From WHSW01 sp963722175 (GTDB lineage: Bacteria; Actinomycetota; Thermoleophilia; Solirubrobacterales; 70-9): a stretch of DNA of 64,000 nucleotides. The stretch is from contig CAVRKA010000004.1 of NCBI GenBank assembly GCA_963722175.1, positions 62,001 to 126,000 of the forward strand. The letters run 5' to 3'. Positions within the stretch are counted from its first letter, which is position 1. Every line of letters begins with the position of its first letter. Of the stretch, positions 46,884 through 55,783 are shown piece after piece. The notes under the pieces were generated by a model. That model searched no databases, was not told the origin of the DNA, and saw nothing but the letters and a program-made list of their open reading frames with translations. A program made the position numbers and the translations under genes.

Positions 46884-48896
46884 ATGAGCGACGGGACGTA
46901 CGGAGCCGAGGTCAGCTGGGAGCCGACGAGGCCGCGGTTGCGGCCATTGCGGCTGCTCCTCTCCTGGCTGGTCACCGCCGCGTCCGTCTACGTTGCCGCG
47001 GCGCTCGTCGGCGGCGTCGAGATCGACGAGCCAGGCGGCGCCTTCGTCGTCGCCGCGGCGATCGCGGTCGTGAACGCCGTCGTGCCGCCGCTGATCGCGG
47101 CACTGCGACTGCCGTTCACGCTCGTCAGCGGCTTCCTCCTCGTCCTGTTCGCGGACGCCGGGGCGTTGATGCTGGTCGACGAGCTCTTCCCGGAGGTGTT
47201 CAGGATCGACTCCTTCGCCGACGCCCTGCTCGCCTCGCTGGTGATGGCCGCCGCCGCGATCGTCATCCAGGTCCTCACCGGCACCAACGACGACGACGAG
47301 TACACGCTGCGGGTGGTGAAGCGGATCGCCGGCCGCCAGGGCGCCGAGACGCGGACCGACGCCCCCGGCATCGTCTTTCTCGAGACCGACGGCCTCGGGC
47401 TGCCGATCCTGCGCCGCGCAATGCGCGACGGCAGCGCCCCCAACCTCGCGCGCTGGATCGCCGAGGACGGCTACCACCTGAACGAATGGGAGACCGACCT
47501 CTCCTCCCAGACCGGCGCCAGCCAGGCCGGGATCCTGCTCGGCTCCAACGAGGACATCCCCGCCTTCCGGTGGGTGGAGAAGGAGCGCGGGACGATGATG
47601 ACCTGCTCCGCGCCGGCCGACTGCGCCGAGATCGAGCGGCGCCACAGCACGGGGTTCGGTCTGCTCGCCGACGGCGGCGCCAGCCGGGGCAACCTGCTCT
47701 CCGGCGAGGCCGACGAGGTCATCCTCACGGTGAGCCGGATGGAGGCCGAGAAGCGGGCGAACCCCGGCTACCGGGCGTTCCTGGCCAACGGCTTCAACGT
47801 CACCCGCACGCTGGCCCTGTTCATCTGGGAGGTCCTCCTCGAATGGACCGCCGCGATCCGGGCGATCCGCCGCGATGTGCGTCCCCGCGGGCACCGCGGC
47901 GGCATCTACCCGCTGCTGCGCGGGGCGATGTGCGTATTCGTACGCGACCTGGTCGTCTTCGGCGTGCTCACCGACATGATGCGCGGCCGCCCAGCGGTCT
48001 ACGCGACCTTCGCGAGCTACGACGAGGTCGCGCACCACTCGGGGCTCGAACGCGCCGACACGATGGAGGCGCTGCGCAAGCTCGACCAGCAGTTCGGCCG
48101 CATCTACCGCGCCCGCCCGTACGCGCCCCGCCCGTACGAGATCGTCGTTCTCTCCGACCACGGCCAGACGCAGGGCGCGACCTTCAAGCAGCGAAACGGC
48201 TACGGCCTCGACGACCTCGTGGAGCGCTCGCTCGCGGGCGGCGGCGACGTCGCCGAGTTCGCCGGCGGCGACGAGCAGTCGGCGATGGTCGGCCACGCGG
48301 TCGGCGAGGTGACCGGGCGCAAGGAGGAGAAGCGGCCGAAGAACGACGTCTCCGACCGCGACGTCGTCGTGCTCGGCTCCGGCAATCTCGGGCTGATCTA
48401 CCTGATGGAGGAGCGGCGGCGCCTGACCCTGGAGGAGATCGACGAGCGGCACCCGAAGCTGATCGGGGCGCTGCGCGAGCACCCGCACGTCGGCTGGCTG
48501 CTGGTCCGCTCGGCGGAGCGCGGCCCCCTGGTCCTGGGCGCCGACGGCGGGGAGCGGCCACTGCACGGCGGCAGGGGCGTCGGGCCGGACCCACTGGCCA
48601 ACTTCTCGCCCACGGCGGCCGAGCACCTGCTGCGCACCGACGGCTTCGAGCACGTCGCCGACATCATGGTCGGCAGCTTCTACGACCCGGAGCTCGACGA
48701 GGGCTGCGCGTTCGAGGAGCTGATCTCCTTCCACGGCGGGCTCGGCGGCACCCAGACCCGGCCGTTCATCCTCCACCCCGACCGCCTGAAGATGCCTGCC
48801 GAGCCGGTGCTGGGCGCGGCCGGTGTGCACGCGGTTCTCTCCGCGTGGCGCCGGGAGCTGAATGGCGCCGCAACCACGGTTACGGTGAGTCGATGA
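46884..48896 (+). CDS. Phage-holin-like membrane domain fused to alkaline-phosphatase-superfamily domain
   Basis: 670 residues. Residues ~20-135 carry four membrane helices like the PF04020 (phage holin family) proteins: LRLLLSWLVTAASVYVAAAL, VVAAAIAVVNAVVPPLIAAL, FTLVSGFLLVLFADAGALML and LLASLVMAAAAIVIQVLTGT. Residues ~160-660 are an alkaline-phosphatase/phosphodiesterase fold: IVFLETDGLGLPILRRAMRD (metal ligand Asp), TGASQAGILLGSNED, YATFASYDEVAHHSGLE and IVVLSDHGQTQGATFKQRNG (Asp-His metal ligands). A membrane-tethered enzyme acting on phosphoesters such as lipid head groups or wall polymers is likely; the side it faces is not clear. ATGA overlap couples it to the AI-2E permease. Confidence 0.82.
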   Translation: MSDGTYGAEVSWEPTRPRLRPLRLLLSWLVTAASVYVAAALVGGVEIDEPGGAFVVAAAIAVVNAVVPPLIAALRLPFTLVSGFLLVLFADAGALMLVDELFPEVFRIDSFADALLASLVMAAAAIVIQVLTGTNDDDEYTLRVVKRIAGRQGAETRTDAPGIVFLETDGLGLPILRRAMRDGSAPNLARWIAEDGYHLNEWETDLSSQTGASQAGILLGSNEDIPAFRWVEKERGTMMTCSAPADCAEIERRHSTGFGLLADGGASRGNLLSGEADEVILTVSRMEAEKRANPGYRAFLANGFNVTRTLALFIWEVLLEWTAAIRAIRRDVRPRGHRGGIYPLLRGAMCVFVRDLVVFGVLTDMMRGRPAVYATFASYDEVAHHSGLERADTMEALRKLDQQFGRIYRARPYAPRPYEIVVLSDHGQTQGATFKQRNGYGLDDLVERSLAGGGDVAEFAGGDEQSAMVGHAVGEVTGRKEEKRPKNDVSDRDVVVLGSGNLGLIYLMEERRRLTLEEIDERHPKLIGALREHPHVGWLLVRSAERGPLVLGADGGERPLHGGRGVGPDPLANFSPTAAEHLLRTDGFEHVADIMVGSFYDPELDEGCAFEELISFHGGLGGTQTRPFILHPDRLKMPAEPVLGAAGVHAVLSAWRRELNGAATTVTVSR

Positions 48897-50055
48897 TCCG
48901 GGGCCGGCTGCGCCGCCGCCGCCACGAAGATCGCCCCAGCTCGCCCGAGGACGAGTACATCGAGATCGACCCGAGCGAGCTGCGCGGCATCTTCAGCGTG
49001 CCCGGGTGGCTCCGGGACATCGGCTTGATGGCCTGGTTGCTGGTCGGCGTCGGCGTCCTGATCGCCGGACTGATCGCGCTCCTCGGGCTGACCCAGGTGA
49101 TCGTCGCTCCGTTGATCGCCGCCTCGGTGATCGCGGCGGTCGCCTCACCGCTCGTCGCCTGGCTCAGCGCCCACCGCGTTCCGAGGCCGCTCAGCGCGAT
49201 CCTCGTTCTACTGCTGATCGTCGCGGCCGGTGTCGGGATGACGGTGATGGTGGTCACCGGGATCACCGGCCAGAGCTCCGACATCACCTCGCAGGTGGAC
49301 AGCGCCAAGGACACGATCGGCGGCTGGCTCGAGGACATCGGGCTCGACCCGAGCAAGGCCGACCAGGCTACGGCGGAAGGGCAGCAGAGCGTCACCGACA
49401 GCGGCGCGGCCCTCCTCAACGGAATCGCGATCGGGATCGAGAAGCTCTCATCCCTCGCCTTCTTCCTCGCCCTGACGGCACTGAGCCTCTTCTTCCTGCT
49501 CAGCGACGGGCCGAAGATCCGCGCCTGGGTGGTCGGGCACATGGGGGTCCGAGGGACGTCGGCCAGGTGATCACCCAGCGGGTCCTGCAGTCGCTGCGCG
49601 GCTACTTCCTGGGCGTGACCATCGTCGCCGCGTTCAACGCGACCGTCGTCACGATCGGGGCGCTGATCCTCGATGTGTCGCTGGTCGGGACGATCGCCGC
49701 GGTCACCTTCATCGGCGCGTACATCCCCTACCTCGGCGCCTGGGCCGCGGGCGCCTTCGCGGTCCTGCTCGCGCTCGGAAGCTCCGGGACCGATGCCGCC
49801 GCGGGGATGATCGTGGTCGAGCTGCTCGCCAACGGGGTCCTCCGGCAGATGGTCCAGCCGTTTGCGATGGGCGCCGCCCTCGGGATCCATCCGCTCGCCG
49901 TCCTGATCGTGACGATCGGCGGCAGGGCGCTGTTCGGGATGGTGGGCCTGGTGCTGGCGGCGCCGCTCACATCCGCGGTGGCCCGGATCACCGCGGACCT
50001 ATCGAAGGCGAGGGCCGCCGAGGCGGGGATTGAGCCGGCGGCGGCGGAGACGTGA
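48893..50055 (+). CDS. AI-2E (PerM/TqsA) family permease, apparent single-base frameshift
   Basis: From ATG 48893 the first 220 codons give the family's N-terminus: WLLVGVGVLIAGLIALLGLT, VIVAPLIAASVIAAVASPLV, then the periplasmic loop and FFLALTALSLFFLLSDGPKI. At ATGGGGGTCCG (49541-49551) the frame slips; it resumes one frame over as VGQVITQRVLQSLRGYFLGV, VAFNATVVTIGALILDVSLV-like helices, FIGAYIPYLGAWAAGAFAVL and MVGLVLAAPLTSAVARITAD, to TGA at 50055. One extra G or C restores ~387 residues, the normal family length. A sequence error is likely. AI-2E family members export small molecules or act as antiporters. It follows the fusion gene by translational coupling. Confidence 0.78.
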
Positions 50056-50060
50056 GCGGC

Positions 50061-50519
50061 TCAGCCGGGACCGCCGGTCCGGCGCGCAAGCTCGGCCCGC
50101 ATCGCGTCCATGTCCGCGGCCATCTGGTCGAGTCGCTGCATCACGGGGTCATCGCCGCTCAGCCGGCGGCGCTCCTGAGCGGCGGTGACGAACGAGCTCG
50201 TGATCGCTCCGGTGAGCACACCGAAGAACGAGAGCCCGCCGACCATCAGCACCACGCCGATGACCTGGCCGCCGGCCTGGGCGGGGACGTAATCGCCGTA
50301 GCCGACCGTGGTGACGGTCTGGGTCGCCCACCACATCCCAAGCCAGATGTTGTCGAAGCTGTCCGGGTCGACCACCCGGACGAGGATCCCGAAGACGACG
50401 ATCGCGACCAGCCAGAGGGCCGCGATGATCGAAGCTGCTACCCGGGGGCGCAGGCCCTTCTTCGCGAACCGGCGCTCGATGATCTGAGCGGCACGGGGCT
50501 GATCCGGGCGCTCCTCCAT
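50061..50519 (-). CDS. Two-TM potassium channel
   Basis: 152 residues from ATG 50519. The K+ selectivity filter is TQTVTTVGYGDYVPAQ, flanked by an outer helix (AALWLVAIVVFGILVRVVDP) and an inner helix (VIGVVLMVGGLSFFGVLTGA), the minimal two-helix channel pattern. The tail QERRRLSGDDPVMQRLDQMA, then MRAELARRT, is a short coiled coil that would hold the tetramer together; there is no RCK domain. ATG is preferred over upstream in-frame codons that overlap the ClC gene start region. The ion-channel pair (this and the divergent ClC) flank a 38-base intergenic region. Confidence 0.87.
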   Translation of the reverse strand: MEERPDQPRAAQIIERRFAKKGLRPRVAASIIAALWLVAIVVFGILVRVVDPDSFDNIWLGMWWATQTVTTVGYGDYVPAQAGGQVIGVVLMVGGLSFFGVLTGAITSSFVTAAQERRRLSGDDPVMQRLDQMAADMDAMRAELARRTGGPG

Positions 50520-50557
50520 CCGAAGGCAGTTCGCCACCCCCGCCGGGGATTCCTGCC

Positions 50558-51877
50558 ATGAGCGCCGAGGCCCAGACCGCTCCGGACCCCGCCGCCCTGA
50601 TGCGCGACCGCCGATTCGTCGTGGTCTTGCTCCTCGCGGCGATCGTCGGGTTGATCGCGTCGCTGGCCGCCTGGGGCCTGCTCGACCTGCTTCACCAGAT
50701 GCAGAGTTGGGTCTACGACGACCTGCCCGACACACTCGGCTTCGATAGCCGGCCGACCTGGTGGCCGCTGCCGATCCTCGCGATCGCCGGCGTCGCGACC
50801 GCGGCCGCGATCACCCGCCTGCCGGGGACCGGCGGCCACACGCCGGCGGCGGGGCTCAACGCGTCGACCACACAGGCCATCGAGCTTCCGGGCGTGATCC
50901 TGGCGGCGATCGCGTCGGTCGGGCTGGGGGTCGTCCTCGGACCAGAGGCGCCGCTGATCGCCCTGGGCGGCGGCATCGGTTACCTCGTGCTCGGCATGCT
51001 GCGCCGCGACGCGCCGCCGCAGCTCGGCGAGCTGATCGCCACTTCGGGGACCTTCGCCGCGGTCTCCTTCCTGTTCGGCTCCCCCCTGATCGCCGCCGTC
51101 CTGCTCATCGAGGCGGCGGGGATCGGCGGCGCCCGGCTGCGGCTGGTCCTCATCCCGGGACTGCTGGCCGCCGGCATCGGATCGCTCGTGTCGATCGGCC
51201 TCGGATCGTGGACCGGCGTCGACACGAGCTCCATCTCCATCGATCCGATCCCGCTTGCGGACTTCCCGCGCCCTGATGTCGCCGAGTTCCTCTGGACGCT
51301 GCCGGTCTCCGCCGCGATCGCGTTCGGCACCGTGCTGATCTTCGGGATCGGCAGGCGCGTCGTGCCGTTCGCGGAGCGCCGGGAGTTCACGGTCCTGCCG
51401 GCGATCGGCCTGATCGTCGGCGGCTTGGCGATCCTGTACGCGGAGGTCGCCGACAAGGGCGGCATCGATGACGTCCTCTTCTCAGGACAGGAGTCGCTCG
51501 GCCCGCTGGTCGCCCAGGCGGCTGACTACTCGGTCGGCACGCTCGCGCTCCTGCTCGGCTGCAAGGGGCTGGCCTATGCGCTCTGCCTCGGCAGCTTTCG
51601 CGGGGGGCCCGTGTTCCCGGCGCTCTTCCTCGGCGCCGCGGCCGGCGTGTTGGCGTCTCACCTCCCGGGATTCGAGCTCACGCCCGCGGTCGCGGTCGGT
51701 CTGACCGCGGCCACCGCCGCCGCCCTGCGGCTACCGCTGTCCGCGGTGGTCCTCGGCGTCGTGCTGACGGAGCAGTCGGGGTTCGGCGTCGATCCGCTGA
51801 TCATCCTCGCGGCCGCGACGGCGTACCTGACCGCGGAAGCGGTCCATCCCGCACCGATTCCGGGCGAAGCGGCCTGA
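50558..51877 (+). CDS. ClC-family chloride channel/antiporter
   Basis: 439 residues with ten or more helices. ClC landmarks: GLGVVLGPEAPLIALGGGIG (the GKxGPxxH/GREGP region, here GPEAP), FGSPLIAAVLLIEAAGIGGA (GxPxxGxxFxxE motif with Pro and Glu), YSVGTLALLLGCKGLAYALC and the GSFRGGPVFPALFLGAAAG filter (GGxFxP replaced by GGPVFPALF). The gating glutamate position in GPEAPL is kept as Glu. It moves chloride or exchanges it for protons across the inner membrane, typically in acid or salt stress. Its TGA overlaps the ATG of the DHA2 exporter (TGATG). Confidence 0.85.
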   Translation: MSAEAQTAPDPAALMRDRRFVVVLLLAAIVGLIASLAAWGLLDLLHQMQSWVYDDLPDTLGFDSRPTWWPLPILAIAGVATAAAITRLPGTGGHTPAAGLNASTTQAIELPGVILAAIASVGLGVVLGPEAPLIALGGGIGYLVLGMLRRDAPPQLGELIATSGTFAAVSFLFGSPLIAAVLLIEAAGIGGARLRLVLIPGLLAAGIGSLVSIGLGSWTGVDTSSISIDPIPLADFPRPDVAEFLWTLPVSAAIAFGTVLIFGIGRRVVPFAERREFTVLPAIGLIVGGLAILYAEVADKGGIDDVLFSGQESLGPLVAQAADYSVGTLALLLGCKGLAYALCLGSFRGGPVFPALFLGAAAGVLASHLPGFELTPAVAVGLTAATAAALRLPLSAVVLGVVLTEQSGFGVDPLIILAAATAYLTAEAVHPAPIPGEAA

Positions 51878-53463
51878 TGCGCGGCAAATGGGGGGCCCTG
51901 ATCGTGCTCGGCGCGGCGCAGTTCCTGATGGTCCTCGACCAGTCGGTGATGAACGTATCGATCTCGCAGCTGGTCGCCGACTTCGACACCAGCGTGACCA
52001 CGATCCAGGCGGTGATCACCCTCTACTCGCTGGTCATGGCGGCGCTGATGATCACCGGCGGCAAGCTCGGCGACCTGATCGGACGCAAGCGGGTGTTCGG
52101 GATCGGCCTGGTCATCTACGGCGTCGGCTCCGGGCTCACCGCCGTGTCGTGGAGCGTGCCGACGCTGGCGCTCGGCTGGTCGATCCTGGAGGGGATCGGG
52201 GCGGCGATGGTGCTACCGGCGCTCGTCGCCCTGGTCGCCGGGAGCTACTCGGGATCCGCGCGCACCACGGCCTACGGCGTGCTCGGCGGCGTCGCCGGTG
52301 CAGGCATCGCGGTCGGGCCGATCCTCGGCGGCTGGCTGACCACGAACGCCACCTGGCGCCTGGTGTTCGCCGGCGAGGTCGTGATCGTGATCGCGATCCT
52401 GCTGACGCTCAGACTGCTCCGCGAGCCGGAGCAGGGGGAGCGCCCGGCCGGGCTCGACTGGGTCGGGTCGGTGCTCTCCGCCCTCGGCCTCGGCCTGATC
52501 GTGTTCGGCGTCCTGCAGGCCACCAACTGGGGCTGGCTCGAGCCGCGCAACTCGCCGGTCGAGCCGTTCGGCTTCTCGCTCGCGCCGTTCGTCGTCGCCG
52601 GCGGCGGATTGCTGCTGTGGGCCTTCCGCGCCTGGGAGCGGCGTCGCGAGGAGCTCGGCCGCGAGCCGTTGGTCCGCTTCGCGATCTTCGCCAACGGCCC
52701 CTTGCGCAGCGGGCTGACGATGTTCCTGTCGCAGAACCTGATCCTGCTCGGAATCTTCTTCGTGATCCCGCTCTATCTGCAGATCGTCCAGGGGTTCGAC
52801 GCCTTCGAGACCGGGGTTCAGATGCTCCCGGTCTCGATCACCATGCTCGTCACGGCGATGAGCGCCCAACGGCTGTCGCGCTGGGCGCCGCGATCGATCG
52901 TCCGCGTCGGCCTCGGGCTGCTGCTGGTCGCCGACATCTTCCTGCTCTCGACGATCGAGCCGGACATCGACACCACGGACTTCGGGATCGCGATGGGCGT
53001 GCTCGGCGTCGGCTTGGGCCTGCTCGCATCGCAGCTCGGCAACGTCGTCCAGTCGGCGGTTACCGACCGCGAGCGAAGCGAGGCGGGAGGGCTGCAGTTC
53101 ACCGCCCAGCAGCTCGGCGCCGCACTCGGCACCGCGCTCGCCGGCGCCGTGCTGATCACCGGCCTGATCGGGGCGTTCACGACAAAGCTGGCCGACAACC
53201 CGGCGGTCTCGGCCGAGACCAACCAGGAGGTCGGGATCCGGATCGAGTCGGGCGTCAGCTTCGTCGACTCGGACCAGGTCGCGACGGCGGCGTCGGAGGC
53301 GGGCCTCGACGGGGAGGAGGCCGACGCGGTGGTGGACGAGTACGAGGACTCGCAGCTACAGGCGCTGAAGCTGGCCCTGCTGATGGTCGGGTTCGTCGTC
53401 GTCGCCTCGTTCGCCGGGACGAAGCGGCTCCCGGACAAACCGCTGACGGCGGCGCCGAGCTAG
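51877..53463 (+). CDS. DHA2-family (EmrB/QacA) multidrug MFS transporter
   Basis: 528 residues with fourteen helices. Family markers are FLMVLDQSVMNVSISQLVAD in helix 1, GKLGDLIGRKRVFGIGLVIY (motif A), GVLGGVAGAGIAVGPILGGW (motif C of exporters) and WRLVFAGEVVIVIAILLTLR. The insert between helices 6 and 8 (LLREPEQGERPAGLDWVGSV) is normal for the fourteen-helix DHA2 group. It exports drugs or lipids using the proton gradient; the substrate is unknown. Coupled to the ClC gene by a one-base overlap. Convergent with the SulP remnant, stop codons almost touching. Confidence 0.87.
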   Translation: MRGKWGALIVLGAAQFLMVLDQSVMNVSISQLVADFDTSVTTIQAVITLYSLVMAALMITGGKLGDLIGRKRVFGIGLVIYGVGSGLTAVSWSVPTLALGWSILEGIGAAMVLPALVALVAGSYSGSARTTAYGVLGGVAGAGIAVGPILGGWLTTNATWRLVFAGEVVIVIAILLTLRLLREPEQGERPAGLDWVGSVLSALGLGLIVFGVLQATNWGWLEPRNSPVEPFGFSLAPFVVAGGGLLLWAFRAWERRREELGREPLVRFAIFANGPLRSGLTMFLSQNLILLGIFFVIPLYLQIVQGFDAFETGVQMLPVSITMLVTAMSAQRLSRWAPRSIVRVGLGLLLVADIFLLSTIEPDIDTTDFGIAMGVLGVGLGLLASQLGNVVQSAVTDRERSEAGGLQFTAQQLGAALGTALAGAVLITGLIGAFTTKLADNPAVSAETNQEVGIRIESGVSFVDSDQVATAASEAGLDGEEADAVVDEYEDSQLQALKLALLMVGFVVVASFAGTKRLPDKPLTAAPS

Positions 53464-54352
53464 CGCCGCCGCATCGCCTCGACCGCCTCCGCGGTGGTGC
53501 TGTACGAGCGCTCGGGTCCGATCGGCTCGAAGACCCGGCGCGCCGCCAGAGGTCGGCGATCTCCGATTTCACCCGGGCGAGGGCGAGCGATGTGCCCTGC
53601 GGCTCGAGCTCGTGGGCGAGCTCGATCAGGATGTCGGCGCCGTCGGTGTCGGTCTGGGAGATTGACTCGGCGTCGATTACGACGGCGTCGGCGGGGCCGT
53701 CGGCATCCGCGACCAGCTCGCGGATGCGGTCGCGGATGCGGTTCGCGTCGGCGAAGAACAAGGGCCCGTCGATCCGGACGACGATGACGCCCGGAGTCTG
53801 CTCGACATCCAGGTGGCGCTCGACGTCGAGGTAGGCCTCGGAGCCGGGCTTGCGGCCGAGCACCCGGATCCCCGGGTTCGAGGCACGCGCGATCAGCATC
53901 AGCAGCGAGAGCACGACGCCGATCACGATCCCCTGAGGAAGTTCGAGACCCAGCCCATGCGCAGGAACCCGAGCGCGACATACAGGGCGCCCGCGGCGAG
54001 CGCCAGGGCAGCGGCCCACTCGGCCGCCTTGTCCGTCCCGAGCGCGGACGCGCCGATGATCGGCGTGATCACCGCGGTCGAGACGGCCGCCACGGTCGCG
54101 CTCGGCCCCTGAACCACCTGCCGGGCCGTGCCGAAGATCGCATAGGCGATCAGAGCCGCGAACGCGGTGTAGAAGCCCGTATTGGACCGGGACGCCGGCG
54201 ATCGTCGCGTAGGCGAGGCCCTGGGGGATCAGCAGCGCCCACACCGAGAGCGCCGCGACCGAGTCGTCCTTGATCCAGGCGCGGTCATAGCGCGGCAGCC
54301 AGCCGAGGATCGGGACGTATCTGACGACTCGCTCGATTGGCTGATTACACAC
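53461..54352 (-). pseudogene. SulP-family anion transporter remnant (internal deletion and frameshifts)
   Basis: The 5' end encodes a SulP N-terminus (YVPILGWLPRYDRAWIKDDS, LSVWALLIPQGLAYATIAGV), then the frame slips at a GGG/CCC run (54176-54178, one extra base) and continues as GFYTAFAALIAYAIFGTARQ and VSTAVITPIIGASALGTDKA. At about 53940 the membrane domain jumps to its last helix (GIVIGVVLSLLMLIARASNP) with a further frame change, so ~250 residues are missing. A STAS domain follows (VIVVRIDGPLFFADANRIRD, VVIDAESISQTDTDGADILI), and a third slip at CCC (53534-53536) precedes FEPIGPERSYSTTAEAVEAM. An intact SulP has ~550 residues. The deletion can hardly be read error, so the gene is probably dead. 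Confidence 0.75.
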
Positions 54353-54369
54353 GGTTAGGGTTGGTGTCG

Positions 54370-55779
54370 ATGGCCTCGATCGTCGCCGAGCGACCGACTC
54401 CGAGCGAACGGGCGGCGTTGGGAAAGGCCGCCCGGGGGCGGGCGCCGCGTTCGAGCCACGGGGACTGGGAACCCGCGTCCGACCGCCCGGACCCGCTCGA
54501 GGTGCTCGAGCGCCAGGCCGCCGACCGCGTCCCGGAGCTGGTCCCGCTGCGCTACGGCCGGATGCTCGTCTCGGCGTTCACCTTCTACCGCGGCGCCGCG
54601 GCGATCATGGCAGCGGACCTGGCCCCGACCCCTAGCGCCGGCCTCTGGGTCCAGGCGTGCGGGGACGCCCACCTCTCGAACTTCGGCGCCTACGCCGCCC
54701 CGGACCGTCAGCTCGTCGTCGACGTCAACGACTTCGACGAGACCCTTCCCGGCCCCTGGGAGTGGGACGTGAAGCGCCTCGCCGCGAGCTTCGAGATCGG
54801 CGGACGCGATCGCGGCTTCAACGACTCCGAGCGGCGCGAGGTCGTGCTCACCGCGACGCGGGCATACCGCGAGGCCATGCACCTGTATGCAGGGCTCACC
54901 AACCTCGACCTCTGGTACCGCCGGGGCGAGGTCTCGCAGATCCGCGAAGCCTTCGAGCCCACGGCAAGCAAGAAGGACCGCAAGACGTTCGACCGCAACA
55001 TCGCCAAGACCCAGCGGAAGAACCGGCTGCGGGCGTTCTCGAAGCTGACCGAGCGCGTCGACGGCGAGCTGCGGATCGCCAGCGACCCGCCCGTCCTGGT
55101 CCCGATCGAGGAGCTCTTCACCGGCAAGGTGCTGAAGGTCGCCGAGGATGGCATGCAGGGACTCCTCGACCAGTACAGGGAGACGCTCGACGGCGAGTAC
55201 CGGCACCTGTTCGACGGCTACCGGTACGTCCATGTCGCCCGCAAGGTCGTCGGCGTCGGCAGCGTCGGCACGCGCGCCTGGGTCGCGCTGTTCGTCGGCC
55301 GCGACGAGGACGATCCGCTCCTCCTCCAGGTCAAGGAGGCGCAGCAGTCGGTGCTCGAGCCCTACACCGCGGCCACGGAGTTCCCCCATCAGGGCCAGCG
55401 CGTCGTCGAGGGCCAGCGCCTGACCCAGTCGGCGAGCGACATCATGCTCGGCTGGCTGACGGCGCCCGGGCCCGACACCAAGAAGCGCGACTTCTACGTT
55501 CGCCAGCTCTGGGACGCGAAGGGGTCGGCCGTGATCGAGACGATGTCCCCGGAGACGATGGGCATCTACGCCCAGATCTGCGGCGGAATCCTCGCTCGCG
55601 CGCACGCCCGGACCGGCGACCGGATCGCGATCGCCGGCTACCTCGGCAACAGCGGCACATTCGATAAGGCGATCGCCCGGTTCGCCGTCGCCTACGCCGA
55701 CCAGAACGAGCGCGACTACGCCGCACTCGAGGCCGCCGTCGCGGACGGCCGGCTGACAATCGAGACAGAGGAGACATGA
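54370..55779 (+). CDS. DUF2252 family protein
   Basis: 469 residues from ATG 54370 (TAGGGT lies 8 bases upstream; leaderless). DUF2252 landmarks: VPLRYGRMLVSAFTFYRGAA, VQACGDAHLSNFGAYAAPDR, LVVDVNDFDETLPGPWEWDV, ASFEIGGRDRGFNDSERREV and later VGVGSVGTRAWVALFVGRDE. The GDxHxxNFG and DxNDFDE pairs sit where aminoglycoside-phosphotransferase-like kinases have their catalytic loop and metal-binding Asp, so an ATP-dependent kinase-like fold is plausible, though not proven. It is 4 bases upstream of the P450 gene, which makes a P450 operon partner. Confidence 0.85.
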   Translation: MASIVAERPTPSERAALGKAARGRAPRSSHGDWEPASDRPDPLEVLERQAADRVPELVPLRYGRMLVSAFTFYRGAAAIMAADLAPTPSAGLWVQACGDAHLSNFGAYAAPDRQLVVDVNDFDETLPGPWEWDVKRLAASFEIGGRDRGFNDSERREVVLTATRAYREAMHLYAGLTNLDLWYRRGEVSQIREAFEPTASKKDRKTFDRNIAKTQRKNRLRAFSKLTERVDGELRIASDPPVLVPIEELFTGKVLKVAEDGMQGLLDQYRETLDGEYRHLFDGYRYVHVARKVVGVGSVGTRAWVALFVGRDEDDPLLLQVKEAQQSVLEPYTAATEFPHQGQRVVEGQRLTQSASDIMLGWLTAPGPDTKKRDFYVRQLWDAKGSAVIETMSPETMGIYAQICGGILARAHARTGDRIAIAGYLGNSGTFDKAIARFAVAYADQNERDYAALEAAVADGRLTIETEET

Positions 55780-55783
55780 CCGC

